DNA from: UBA1494_A sp963973975
Lineage (GTDB): Bacteria; Bacteroidota; Bacteroidia; Flavobacteriales_E; Vicingaceae
NCBI GenBank assembly: GCA_963973975.1
Contig: CAXBCF010000012.1
Coordinates: forward strand, 34,568-98,567
Direction: 5' to 3'
Length of the DNA stretch: 64,000 bases
Under the pieces are notes generated by a model, which was not told the origin of the DNA, ran no database searches, and saw only the letters and a list, made by a program, of their open reading frames with translations. A program made the position numbers and the translations under genes. Position 1 is the stretch's first letter. Every line of letters starts with the position of its first letter. This document shows positions 55,518 through 64,000 of the stretch, one piece after another.

Positions 55518-55698
55518 ATTCGTAATTCTTAATTGACAGATTCATAATTAAAAACAACTTTTAACTTTAAACTTAAGTCACTTTTAACTTTAAGTACTTA
55601 AAACTCCTCCCACTATCCAAACACCTCCTTAAACCTCATAGAAACATCCAAACGCGCACCTTTTTCGGTATCTTTTAAACGAATTACTTCATTGTCCG
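55518..55698. repeat. 181-bp duplication, copy 2 (native tail of the hydrolase gene)
   Basis: Same sequence as 53966-54146. Its last 86 bases are the real 3' end of the hydrolase gene, so this is the original copy. Confidence 0.9.
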
Positions 55699-56452
55699 CG
55701 TCGTGTTCCATAAATAACAACATGTTTTCATCGATGGCTCTTCGGTAAAAAGCTTTGCGATCTTCTAAAGTTAGTAATGGACGAGTATCATAGCCCATCA
55801 CATAAGGTAATGGAATGTGGCCGGCTGATGGCAAAAGATCGGCAACAAATGCCAACTTCTGATTTTGGTATGAAATGATTGGAATCATTTGAGCGTCGGT
55901 ATGTCCGTTGGCGTAGAATATTTCGAACCAATCAAAGGGCTCTTCTTCAACAAATTTCAGTTGTCCGAACTCTTGCATGGGTAAAATGTTCTCCTTCAAA
56001 AAAGAAGCTTTTTCGCGATCATTAGGTTCTGTTGCCCATTGCCAATGTTTTCTATTCGACCAGTAAATGGCATTTTTAAAAGTAGCTTCGTAGTTAGTTC
56101 TGTCTTTATTCCATTTCACACCACCACCACAATGGTCGAAATGCAAGTGAGTTAAAAACACATCGGTAATGTCCTCTGGATGATAGCCGTTAACTTTCAA
56201 TGAATTTTCCAATGAATCATTTCCGTGCAAAAAATAGTAACCAAAAAACTTTTCTGATTGCTTCTCTCCCATTCCATTATCAATCAACATTAAGCGATCA
56301 CCATCTTCAATCAATAAACAGCGCATGGCCCAAGAGCACATGTTGTTCGAGTCTGCTGGATTGGTTTTTTGCCAAAGCGATTTTGGAACAACACCAAACA
56401 TAGCACCTCCATCTAATTTAAAATTACCAGTTGGTATAGGAATTAGTTTCAT
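55613..56452 (-). CDS. MBL-fold metallo-hydrolase
   Basis: 279 residues. The zinc motif is THLHFDHCGGG (HxHxDH), with further ligands in ANGHTDAQ, AFVADLLPSAGH and MEHDADN. This resembles the quorum-quenching lactonase / MBL hydrolase group; the substrate is unknown. The C-terminal 29 codons are duplicated at 54060-54146. Confidence 0.88.
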   Translation of the reverse strand: MKLIPIPTGNFKLDGGAMFGVVPKSLWQKTNPADSNNMCSWAMRCLLIEDGDRLMLIDNGMGEKQSEKFFGYYFLHGNDSLENSLKVNGYHPEDITDVFLTHLHFDHCGGGVKWNKDRTNYEATFKNAIYWSNRKHWQWATEPNDREKASFLKENILPMQEFGQLKFVEEEPFDWFEIFYANGHTDAQMIPIISYQNQKLAFVADLLPSAGHIPLPYVMGYDTRPLLTLEDRKAFYRRAIDENMLLFMEHDADNEVIRLKDTEKGARLDVSMRFKEVFG

Positions 56453-56481
56453 AGTATTAATTCAGTTTTTAGCAAGATACT

Positions 56482-56489
56482 CAAAAGTA
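56482..56489 (-). promoter_or_regulatory. TAnnTTTG promoter element for the MBL hydrolase gene
   Basis: TACTTTTG on the minus strand, 29 bases before the ATG at 56452. Confidence 0.5.
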
Positions 56490-56514
56490 GGAATTAAAGT
56501 TCCGCTGTTCAAAA

Positions 56515-57207
56515 TTAAGGTCGCTGAATCTCAATTAAAGAGATTGTCGCTTCGAAGCCACTTCGTATTTCTCCACTAACTTCTGTATTTAAGTTGAGTG
56601 ACTTGCGGTAAATCAAGCCTTGGTTTGGAGCGTATTTTTCTTCAGCAAAAATGCGTTGAATTAAATTTTCAGAATCAATTTGAGCAACAGTGGCAACAGA
56701 ATCATACGACTGCTGATTAATTTGAACTGTTTGATACAAGTTTTTATAGCGAAAAGTTTGTTCTTCAAAATCATTGAAGGCATTAGCATCCCAACGCTTG
56801 TTTTCTGCAAAAGGAAAAATCAAAGGCACAGTGGTGACATTATCTTCCATAATTTCTACTCGTTGGCGCAATTTAACTTGAGTAAAGTTTTTTATAAGGG
56901 TCCAGCTTGCAGTGCTATCAGTTCTAAAACTCAGTGTGGTGATAAAACTTGTTCTACCTCCTCCATCTACAAAAATTCCTGTAACTTCTTCCTTTCGTTG
57001 AAAAGAGAGGGTATCCACGCTGTTGTTAAAATCATCGTATAAGATAGAGTCTACCTGATAAATTTTAACCTGTCCCATTGCAAGTGGGAAGTAATTTTCG
57101 CCAACTAAAACTTGATCTGAAGTAATTCCTTCATCGTCATCATTGCATGCAACTAGAATGAGTAGGCAAAAGCCAAGCACTTTAAATTTAGTATAAACTA
57201 CACGCAT
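56515..57207 (-). CDS. Lipoprotein of unknown function
   Basis: 230 residues. Lipobox LVAC (Cys21) followed by NDDDEG, the surface-export signature. The body has alternating beta strands (YFPLAMGQVKIYQVDSI) and no enzyme motif. It follows mnmA after 10 bp and is probably in that operon. Confidence 0.75.
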   Translation of the reverse strand: MRVVYTKFKVLGFCLLILVACNDDDEGITSDQVLVGENYFPLAMGQVKIYQVDSILYDDFNNSVDTLSFQRKEEVTGIFVDGGGRTSFITTLSFRTDSTASWTLIKNFTQVKLRQRVEIMEDNVTTVPLIFPFAENKRWDANAFNDFEEQTFRYKNLYQTVQINQQSYDSVATVAQIDSENLIQRIFAEEKYAPNQGLIYRKSLNLNTEVSGEIRSGFEATISLIEIQRP

Positions 57208-57217
57208 GTTTTTTTGT

Positions 57218-58324
57218 TTAATTGTATTCTGCTGCTATAAATCCACCACCAATCAAGTCATTACCTTCATAAAATACGGCAGACTGCCCAGGAGCGATTC
57301 CTTTCACTTGTTCAAAAAAGTCCACTTCAATTTCACCAGTTTCATTAATGCTCAAATGACTCATGGTTCCTTTGTCCTTGTATCGCACTTTGGTTAAAAT
57401 GTCAATTTCTGTAGGAACTTCATTGTATTTGATCAGATTCGGTCTTCTCACCCGCATTTTCTGACGTTTTAAATCATCTTTCTTACCAAGCACCACTGTA
57501 TTGTTTTCAGGATTAATTCGAATCACATACATAGGTTCTCCTGTGGCAATGCCCAATCCTTTTCGTTGACCAATGGTATAAAATGGATACCCTTCATGTT
57601 TACCCATAACATTTCCTTGTAAGTCGATAAAATCACCCCCTTTCACTCGGTCTTCCAAGCCTTCCACTCTGCGTTTTAAAAAGCCCCTGTAATCATTGTC
57701 TGGAACAAAGCAAATTTCATAGCTTTCACTTTTCTTAGCCAATTCCTCATGACCGCGGTCTAAAGCCATTTTTCGGATGGCTGCTTTTGTAAATTTCCCC
57801 AACGGGAACATTGTTCGAGCCAAGGCCTCTTGAGACAAGCCCCAAAGCACGTAAGATTGATCTTTTGATTCGTCTTTTCCTTTTGAAATGACATAGCGAT
57901 CATTTTCTAAACGCACATTGGCATAATGTCCAGTGGCTATAAAATCACAATCGAGCTGATCGGCTCTTCGCAAAAGTGCATCCCACTTTATGTGCGTATT
58001 ACATAGTACACAAGGATTTGGAGTTCTCCCAGCAGTATATTCTTCTACAAAATTGTCAATAATAAAATCACCGAACTCTTCGCGAATGTCAATGATCATG
58101 TGGTGAAAACCGTAGTTCACTGCCAAAATTCTCGCATCGTTGATATCATCTAAACTACAGCAACCAGTAGTTTTTTTATTACCTCCAGCACTGGCATAAT
58201 CCCATGTTTTCATGGTAACACCAATTACTTCATAGCCCTCTTCATGCAATAGCATTGCTGCTACCGAACTATCGATTCCACCACTCATGGCCACTAAAAC
58301 TCTTCCTTTACTTTCTTTACTCAT
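57218..58324 (-). CDS. mnmA: tRNA 2-thiouridine(34) synthase
   Basis: 368 residues. PP-loop VAMSGGIDSSVAAMLL, the catalytic cysteine in PNPCVLCNTHIKW, the second in YEICFVPD, and FYTIGQRKGLGI. MnmA thiolates uridine 34 of tRNA for Lys, Glu and Gln. Its start overlaps the end of the upstream YwqK-like gene by 8 nt. Confidence 0.95.
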   Translation of the reverse strand: MSKESKGRVLVAMSGGIDSSVAAMLLHEEGYEVIGVTMKTWDYASAGGNKKTTGCCSLDDINDARILAVNYGFHHMIIDIREEFGDFIIDNFVEEYTAGRTPNPCVLCNTHIKWDALLRRADQLDCDFIATGHYANVRLENDRYVISKGKDESKDQSYVLWGLSQEALARTMFPLGKFTKAAIRKMALDRGHEELAKKSESYEICFVPDNDYRGFLKRRVEGLEDRVKGGDFIDLQGNVMGKHEGYPFYTIGQRKGLGIATGEPMYVIRINPENNTVVLGKKDDLKRQKMRVRRPNLIKYNEVPTEIDILTKVRYKDKGTMSHLSINETGEIEVDFFEQVKGIAPGQSAVFYEGNDLIGGGFIAAEYN

Positions 58325-59108
58325 ATTTAATTTTTCCTCTCAAATCTTCAAACTCCAAATTGTCTTTAACTCTTTCTCTTAATGCCTCTTCATCAATGTC
58401 GATAGTGTCTTCTTGTTCATAATTCAGCAAATTTCCATTTTTGTACTTCAATACTTTTTCTACATTACCATCTGCGTCAAAATAAGTCCAATCTCCATGT
58501 CTTGAATCATTTAAATAATTTCCAATCACTATTTTTTTCCCTTCTGTATTGTAAAAAATAGATTCTCCTTCCATCATTCCATTTTTATAGAAAGCACTTT
58601 GTTTTAACTTACCATTGGGAAAATAAAATTTATATTCCCCTTCTTCAACATCGTTCACATAATGCTTCAACTCAGTAATTGCTCCATCTGGATAATAAAT
58701 TTTCCATTCACCATGTTTTTTTCCTTTCACGAAAGGACCTTCTTCTAATTTTTTATTATTTGCCCCATAGGTGATCCAAACACTGTCTTTTTCACGATTG
58801 AGGTATTTTCCCTGCCCAAGCATCTCACCTGTTGAATAATAATGCGTTGCATAAGCTTCTTGCTCATTTCTATTGTGCAAAATGCTTTTAATATCACCTG
58901 AACCATAATAGTATTTAAATACTGAAAAAGGTTTGCCATTTTTAAATTCACCTTTGTATTTCAAATTTCCATTTGGATAGAAATCCCGCCAAAAGCCTTC
59001 TTTTTGGCCACTTGAGTTGGTTTGATTCCAAAGAGTGTCTTCTTGAGCAAAGATGCTTGTTGACAGAAAAAAACAACTTATAAAAAAATACTTCGATTTA
59101 AGTCTCAT
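58317..59108 (-). CDS. Exported YwqK/MORN-like repeat protein
   Basis: 263 residues from ATG 59108, which gives a signal peptide (MRLKSKYFFISCFFLSTSIF). The body is a row of YPNGNLKYKGEFKNGKP-like repeats (YYGSGDIKS, YYSTGEMLGQG, YYPDGAITELKH, YFPNGKLKQSAFYKNG, YFDADGNVEKVLKYKNG), the MORN/YwqK antitoxin-like repeat family. An ATG at 59141 lies upstream of the promoter and is unlikely. The role is unknown. Confidence 0.8.
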   Translation of the reverse strand: MRLKSKYFFISCFFLSTSIFAQEDTLWNQTNSSGQKEGFWRDFYPNGNLKYKGEFKNGKPFSVFKYYYGSGDIKSILHNRNEQEAYATHYYSTGEMLGQGKYLNREKDSVWITYGANNKKLEEGPFVKGKKHGEWKIYYPDGAITELKHYVNDVEEGEYKFYFPNGKLKQSAFYKNGMMEGESIFYNTEGKKIVIGNYLNDSRHGDWTYFDADGNVEKVLKYKNGNLLNYEQEDTIDIDEEALRERVKDNLEFEDLRGKIKYE

Positions 59109-59116
59109 ATCGTGTG

Positions 59117-59124
59117 CAAAATTA
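59117..59124 (-). promoter_or_regulatory. TAnnTTTG promoter element for the YwqK-mnmA operon
   Basis: TAATTTTG on the minus strand, 8 bases before the ATG at 59108, so the transcript has almost no leader. Confidence 0.5.
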
Positions 59125-59148
59125 ATCATTCTGTAATTCATTTATGTG

Positions 59149-61980
59149 ATGCCAAATTCCAAAAACTATACCGCAATTATTAGGATTATCACTAAGTTTA
59201 TGCAAAATTTTAAAATGACCCCTTTTCTCCATCAAGTTGCAAGTCAGCTCATAGAAAAACACACCTCTTTTGATAACTTAAGACTCATATTGCCGAGTAG
59301 AAGAGCAATTGTTTTTATGCGTGCAGCCTTTCTTGAATTGACAAATAAACCTGGATGGTTGCCAGAATTTTATAGTTTAGAAGATTTTATTCAAGAATTA
59401 GGTGCTTATCAAAAACTCGATCAAATTGATTTAATTTTTGAGCTTTATGAAGTCCACAGAGAAATTGAGCGCGAAAAAGCTGAAACTTTTGAAGATTTTA
59501 TAAGTTGGGGCAGCATGTTGCTGCAAGACATGAATGAAATCGACCGCTACATGGTTGATGGAAATGAACTTTTTGGCTTTTTAACTGAGGCCAAAGCCAT
59601 TGAAACTTGGAACCCTGAAACCGGAGAACTCACTGAATTTCAAAGTAAATACCTTCGATTTTACCGACAGTTGAAAACCTATTACCAACTATTTCGAGAG
59701 CGATTAATCCAGAAAAAGCAAGTTTATCAAGGGCTTGGATTTAGAATGGTTGCTGAGAATTTGCAAGCTAATAAAATTGATGTAAGCCACATCAATCAAG
59801 TCTACTTTATTGGATTTAATGCGCTTACTAAAGCGGAAGAAAGTATTATGACCTATTTTGTAAAGGAAAAAAATGCTGAACAACTTTGGGATGCTGATGC
59901 TTATTACCTCAATGATCCTTTGCAGGAAGCTGGTTTATTTTTAAGACAACATCAAAATAAATCAGAAAAACCCCTCGATTGGGTATACAAAGACTTATTA
60001 GAAGGAGAGAAAAAAATCTCCATTTACGGTGTAGCGGGAAATGTTGGACAAGCAAAATTGATTGGAACGCTTTTAGACAACAATCAAAGCGCTAAAGAAA
60101 TTCAAACTGCTGTAGTGCTTGCCGATGAAACAATATTACTCCCTGTTCTTCAAAGCATTCCACAGAAAACCGATCGCATCAATGTTACCATGGGTTATCC
60201 GCTCAGAGCTGCAACTTTTTATTCTTGGTTTGAAAGCTACTTGCTGATTTTTAGAAATTATGGTTCTGAGGATGAATCAACAAATAGCTATGATTTAGGA
60301 AAATTACTCCTCTTTATGAACCATCAAAACAGTCAATTCTTAGATCAGAAATGCATTGAGGCAATCGAATCCTGCACAAAATCAATTAAAGATTTACAGT
60401 TGTTTAAAGTTGATTCAAAACAATTAAAGGCCTTAAATGACCTCTTTGAAAATGCACTATTTCCTGAGAAGAAACCCACATCACAAGAAATTGTAAGAGC
60501 TTTATTAGCAATCATTCATCGCTTACAGAATAATAAAGCTACGAGTCTAAATGGTTTAAATACTGCTTTCTTAGCTCAATTTTTAGCTGTTTTCAACCGA
60601 TTAGAACAGCTTGTTGATCAAAAACCTTTTGAACTAAAAGTTGAAGGGTTAATTCAATTATATCGACAGTTGGTGAGTAAAGAAAGCGTTGATTTCATTG
60701 GTGAACCTCTTGGGGGATTACAAATAATGGGGGTTCTGGAAAGCAGAACACTCGATTTCGAAAACATCATCATCAGCAGTGTCAACGAAGGTATTTTACC
60801 ATCTGGAAAAAGCGTTAACTCTCTCATTCCTTTTGACATTAAAAAGAAATTTCAACTCCCTTCTTACAAGGAAAAAGATGCCATTTTTGCTTATCACTTT
60901 TATCGCTTACTGCAAAGAGCTAAAAACATTTCAATTTTATACAATACAAAAGTAGATCCCTTGCAAGGTGGAGAAAAAAGTCGATTTATCTCCCAATTGC
61001 TTTATGAAATGCCGCATAAGAATAAGCAAGTTACCATTGAAGAAAAGCAAATTTCTACTGGAATACCTGTTCAAAAAGAAGAAGTGGAGTTAATTTTTAA
61101 AGAGGATTTTGAGATTAATGCCATCTTGGAGCACCTCAAAAAAGGACTTTCTCCTTCAGCAATCAATACTTACATCAGTTGTCCTTTAGACTATTATTTT
61201 AAGTATGTGTTGAAATTAAAAGAGTTGGAAATTTTTCAACAAGATATTGAAGACCGCACTTTAGGAACTATAGTTCACGACAGTCTAGAGTTGTTGTATC
61301 AACCATTTATTGGACAGATACTCGATGAAAAAAGTCTAAAGCAAGCTAAAAGCTTAGTTGCTTCAACAGTAGAAAATCAATTTATTGTGGAAATAAAAAG
61401 CAAACCCCAATTTGGCAACAAGCACTTAAGTTATGAAGTCGCTTGTAAAATGGTTCAGTCTTTAATTGACAGTGATTTAAAACTTATAAAAGCAGGAAAT
61501 GAATTACAAATCATCGCCTTAGAAGAATCACTTGAAGCTGAAATAGAATTAAATTTAGCTGCTGCTATTAACTTTCCTATCAAACTAAGAGGTAAAATAG
61601 ATCGAATAGATCGCTTAAATGGGCAGAAAAGAATCATCGATTATAAAACTGGCGGGGTGGAGTCTGGTGAACTCAACTACTCCTCTATTGATATAATTTT
61701 GAATGGAAAAAAAGGAAAGGCCTTACAGCTATTGGTTTATCAATATTTGTACACGCAAGCGCACCCTTCAGAAACGATTGAAGCGGGAAATATTTCATTG
61801 AGAACAATTTCTCAAGGTTTTTTAAAACTTAAAGCAAGTCCTGAAGATGGTAAAAAAGATTTGAAGTTAATTTTAGAGGATGTGCTCAACAATTTATTGG
61901 ATAAAAACTCAGCTTTTCAACATACTAGTACAGCTAAGTATTGTAGCTTCTGCAAAGGTGCAAAAAGTAGCACTTTTTAG
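59149..61980 (+). CDS. AddB-like PD-(D/E)XK nuclease
   Basis: About 943 residues. The N-terminal half resembles a UvrD/AddB helicase-like inactive fold (LRLILPSRRAIVFMRAAFL, VVLADETILLPVLQSIP, ISSVNEGILPS, IFAYHFYRLLQRAKN). The C-terminal nuclease has LSPSAINTYISCPLDYYFKY, GTIVHDSLELLYQP, LRGKIDRIDRLNG, IIDYKTGG and a closing CSFC, which with the earlier cysteine matches the iron-sulfur staple of AddB nucleases. A GTG at 59146 precedes the ATG; ATG 59215 (MTPFLHQVASQL) is the more family-like start. Its partner AddA is not in this window. It works in double-strand break repair. Confidence 0.78.
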   Translation: MPNSKNYTAIIRIITKFMQNFKMTPFLHQVASQLIEKHTSFDNLRLILPSRRAIVFMRAAFLELTNKPGWLPEFYSLEDFIQELGAYQKLDQIDLIFELYEVHREIEREKAETFEDFISWGSMLLQDMNEIDRYMVDGNELFGFLTEAKAIETWNPETGELTEFQSKYLRFYRQLKTYYQLFRERLIQKKQVYQGLGFRMVAENLQANKIDVSHINQVYFIGFNALTKAEESIMTYFVKEKNAEQLWDADAYYLNDPLQEAGLFLRQHQNKSEKPLDWVYKDLLEGEKKISIYGVAGNVGQAKLIGTLLDNNQSAKEIQTAVVLADETILLPVLQSIPQKTDRINVTMGYPLRAATFYSWFESYLLIFRNYGSEDESTNSYDLGKLLLFMNHQNSQFLDQKCIEAIESCTKSIKDLQLFKVDSKQLKALNDLFENALFPEKKPTSQEIVRALLAIIHRLQNNKATSLNGLNTAFLAQFLAVFNRLEQLVDQKPFELKVEGLIQLYRQLVSKESVDFIGEPLGGLQIMGVLESRTLDFENIIISSVNEGILPSGKSVNSLIPFDIKKKFQLPSYKEKDAIFAYHFYRLLQRAKNISILYNTKVDPLQGGEKSRFISQLLYEMPHKNKQVTIEEKQISTGIPVQKEEVELIFKEDFEINAILEHLKKGLSPSAINTYISCPLDYYFKYVLKLKELEIFQQDIEDRTLGTIVHDSLELLYQPFIGQILDEKSLKQAKSLVASTVENQFIVEIKSKPQFGNKHLSYEVACKMVQSLIDSDLKLIKAGNELQIIALEESLEAEIELNLAAAINFPIKLRGKIDRIDRLNGQKRIIDYKTGGVESGELNYSSIDIILNGKKGKALQLLVYQYLYTQAHPSETIEAGNISLRTISQGFLKLKASPEDGKKDLKLILEDVLNNLLDKNSAFQHTSTAKYCSFCKGAKSSTF

Positions 61981-61989
61981 TGAAAAAAT

Positions 61990-62018
61990 AAAAGGGCTCT
62001 CAAATAGAGAGCCCTTTT
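61990..62018 (+). terminator. Intrinsic terminator
   Basis: AAAAGGGCTCTC and GAGAGCCCTTTT pair over 12 bp around a short AAATA loop, just after the AddB-like gene. Confidence 0.88.
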
Positions 62019-62111
62019 GGGAATAGACGTAAGATATCTACCACAATCTCTTACTTTAACAAGACGTAAGTAAGTAGTTTCCGGTTGCCTCTAAATTCAG
62101 ATATTTGCTAA

Positions 62112-63326
62112 ATGAAATTTTTTCTTCGCTTTTTAGTTTTTGGAATTATTGCATTTAGCAGTCTTGAAAGCAAGTCACAAAAGCATTGTGGATGGGAAAT
62201 TTACTATGAACAAAATAAGCATCAAGCTCAATTCATTCAAAAAATTGATGAGTTAAATTTATTGAATAAACAAGTTCAGCATACTAAAACAGGTGATGAA
62301 TACATTATTCCCACTGTGATTCATGTAATTTATAAAAACAGTGTAGAAAATATTTCTGTTGCACAAATTGAATCACAAATTCGAGTTATAAATGAAGACT
62401 TTAGAAAAAGAAATACAGATACTAGTATCGTTAAACCCGGTTTTTCAATTGCTGATAGCAAAATCAGCTTTTGCTTAGCTCAACGCGATCCTGATGGAAA
62501 CGAAACAGATGGAATTACTCGTACCTCAACACAAATTGATAATGTTTGTGCGCTCAATTCCACCCAATATTATCAACTAGCACCCGCTTGGGATACCGAT
62601 AAGTACTTAAACATTTGGGTTTGCGACATAGATGGTCAAACTGCAGGTTATGCCTTTCCTCCAGGAATTGTGGCTAGTATTAAAGATGGAGTTGTTGTTG
62701 ATTTTACCAATTTCGGGACGATTGGCTCTGTTGTTCCGCCTTACGATAAAGGGAGGTCAGCAACTCATGAAATTGGGCATTGGTTAAATTTAAGTCACCC
62801 TTGGGGAAATGCTAATAATAACAGCAATTGCACAAACGATGATGGTGTGAGTGACACCCCACTTCAAGATGGACCAGTTTTGGCTTGTCCGCAAAATAGA
62901 ACAAGTTGTGGTTCACCTGATATGCTCAGTAATTTTATGGGCTTTGTTGACGATGCTTGCATGGCTAATTTCACTGAAGGGCAAAAAACGAGAATGAGGA
63001 ATGCATTAATTAATGGAAGGTCAGAACTGATTACAGCCAATGGATGTTTGCCAGTGGGAATAAAGAAAGTATCCTTACTTGAAACGGTTGAATTATACCC
63101 AAATCCTGCTAATGAGAAAATTATGCTAGTAGTTCCTATAGAAATTATGACCAAAGAGTTAGAAATTAGTCTCTATAATATATCAGGAAAAAGACTGAGT
63201 ACACAAACAAAATCAGTACATAAGGGTTTAGAAATTGAGACTAATACACTCGCTTCAGGTATCTATTTTTTGAACATTAAAAGTAAAAATGAACAGCTAA
63301 TAAAAAAGTTCATTATTCAGCATTAG
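62112..63326 (+). CDS. Secreted zinc metalloprotease (M43 pappalysin-like) with T9SS sorting domain
   Basis: 404 residues. Signal peptide (to about residue 22), a propeptide-like stretch, then the catalytic domain. The extended zinc motif THEIGHWLNLSH has His219, Glu220, His223 and His229, and the Met-turn is NFMGFVDDACM. The last ~75 residues are a T9SS type A sorting domain (LYPNPANEKIMLVVP, LYNISGKRL, LASGIYFLNI, KKFIIQ). The protein should be exported by type 9 secretion and act on extracellular proteins. Confidence 0.93.
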   Translation: MKFFLRFLVFGIIAFSSLESKSQKHCGWEIYYEQNKHQAQFIQKIDELNLLNKQVQHTKTGDEYIIPTVIHVIYKNSVENISVAQIESQIRVINEDFRKRNTDTSIVKPGFSIADSKISFCLAQRDPDGNETDGITRTSTQIDNVCALNSTQYYQLAPAWDTDKYLNIWVCDIDGQTAGYAFPPGIVASIKDGVVVDFTNFGTIGSVVPPYDKGRSATHEIGHWLNLSHPWGNANNNSNCTNDDGVSDTPLQDGPVLACPQNRTSCGSPDMLSNFMGFVDDACMANFTEGQKTRMRNALINGRSELITANGCLPVGIKKVSLLETVELYPNPANEKIMLVVPIEIMTKELEISLYNISGKRLSTQTKSVHKGLEIETNTLASGIYFLNIKSKNEQLIKKFIIQH

Positions 63327-63341
63327 ATTACTGCAAAGCCT

Positions 63342-63349
63342 TAATTTTG
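63342..63349 (+). promoter_or_regulatory. TAnnTTTG promoter element for mqnE
   Basis: TAATTTTG, exact consensus, 17 bases before the ATG at 63367. Confidence 0.45.
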
Positions 63350-63366
63350 ACAAAGAATTTGAGACC

Positions 63367-64000
63367 ATGGATATAAGCCTAGCAATAAAAAGTACAAAAG
63401 ACAAAGATTTACAAAGTATCGCCGAAAAGGTTTTAAATAAAGAGCGGATCAGCTTTGAAGATGGTGTGATCTTATTCGAAAAAGGAGAACTTAATTTTTT
63501 AGGCAGTTTAGCAAATTACATCCGAGAAGAAAAGCACGGAGACACCACCTATTTCAACAAAAATTTTCACATTGAACCTACCAATATCTGTGTATTTGAT
63601 TGCAAATTTTGCGCCTATTCCAAATTAATTCGCCAAAAAGGAGACTACGATGCTTGGGAGATGAGTGAAGAGGAAATCTATGAGAAAGTTCGCTCTTACC
63701 AAGACAAAGAAGTTACTGAAGTTCATATTGTTGGAGGAGTACATCCAAAAATGGGTTTACAGTATTTCGCCAACTTGATTAAAAATGTAAAAGCAATCCG
63801 ACCAAGTTTACATGTTAAGGCTTTCACTGCTGTGGAATTAGAATACATGTGTAGAAAAGCGAAAGTTTCTTACCGTGAAGGCTTGCAAATCTTGAAAGAT
63901 CACGGACAGGATTCTTTACCAGGAGGAGGCGCTGAAATTTTTGCTGAAGCCATTAGAAATGAAATTTGTAAAGACAAATGCACCGCTGATGAATGGTTGG
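63367..64000 (+). CDS. mqnE: Aminofutalosine synthase, N-terminal part (runs off window)
   Basis: 211 codons are present. Radical-SAM enzyme: HIEPTNICVFDCKFCAYSKL holds the CxxxCxxC cluster for the 4Fe-4S site. VTEVHIVGGVHPKMGLQ, ALTPVE-like (AFTAVELEYM), SLPGGGAEIFAEAIRNEI and CKDKCTADEWL are strongly MqnE-like. It joins 3-[(1-carboxyvinyl)oxy]benzoate and SAM in the futalosine route to menaquinone. The C-terminal part is outside the window. Confidence 0.93.
   Translation, partial: MDISLAIKSTKDKDLQSIAEKVLNKERISFEDGVILFEKGELNFLGSLANYIREEKHGDTTYFNKNFHIEPTNICVFDCKFCAYSKLIRQKGDYDAWEMSEEEIYEKVRSYQDKEVTEVHIVGGVHPKMGLQYFANLIKNVKAIRPSLHVKAFTAVELEYMCRKAKVSYREGLQILKDHGQDSLPGGGAEIFAEAIRNEICKDKCTADEWL

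Overview
The window looks like chromosome from a Bacteroidota bacterium, most likely of the Flavobacteriia. The evidence is an AT-rich genome, starts without clear Shine-Dalgarno sequences, many promoters of the form TAnnTTTG, type 9 secretion (T9SS) cargo, TonB-receptor and Cys-Asp-Asp lipoproteins, Bacteroidota-type topoisomerase IV and SpeA, and the futalosine menaquinone gene mqnE. No rRNA or tRNA gene was recognised.

Layout. 1-3024: left-truncated gene for a very large surface protein (PA14 and thrombospondin type 3 repeats). 3175-5507: class IV aminotransferase, then a Dps stress cluster. 5508-11696: accessory region of four cassettes, each preceded by a related ~95-bp promoter/hairpin repeat. 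They carry a lipoprotein transglutaminase pair, an MDR oxidoreductase, a membrane protein, and a PHP-SMC ATPase coupled to a small protein with an SSB-like C-terminal tip. 11737-26845: housekeeping core (rhomboid, topoisomerase IV, YfiR-PP2C signalling phosphatase, ychF, split transketolase around a vWA gene, class III aminotransferase, DUF2911). 27010-30392: metal-type TonB receptor locus. 30537-43973: glycosyltransferase, acetyltransferase, lipoproteins, PIG-L deacetylase plus symporter, pcm, oxidoreductase, sugar transferase, hydroxyacyl-CoA dehydrogenase. 43999-44697: gene with an in-frame stop. 44960-48540: polyamine operon (speA, speB, deoxyhypusine-synthase-like, small acidic protein). 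48629-52129: RNA methyltransferase, MATE exporter, fmt. 52130-55700: repeat-rich scar with a decayed REP-associated transposase and a 181-bp duplication of the end of a neighbouring gene. 55613-63326: MBL hydrolase, lipoprotein, mnmA, YwqK-like protein, AddB-like nuclease, secreted zinc protease. 63367-64000: start of mqnE.

The best candidate for an undescribed system is the two-gene unit at 8989-11696. A PHP phosphoesterase fused to an SMC/ABC-type ATPase overlaps by 4 nt a 110-residue protein ending in DDDLPF, the tip by which single-stranded DNA-binding protein recruits repair enzymes. It is the last member of the cassette array, whose repeats supply each cassette with a promoter and a leader hairpin. 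All functional statements are read from sequence and memory of protein families; no search was run.
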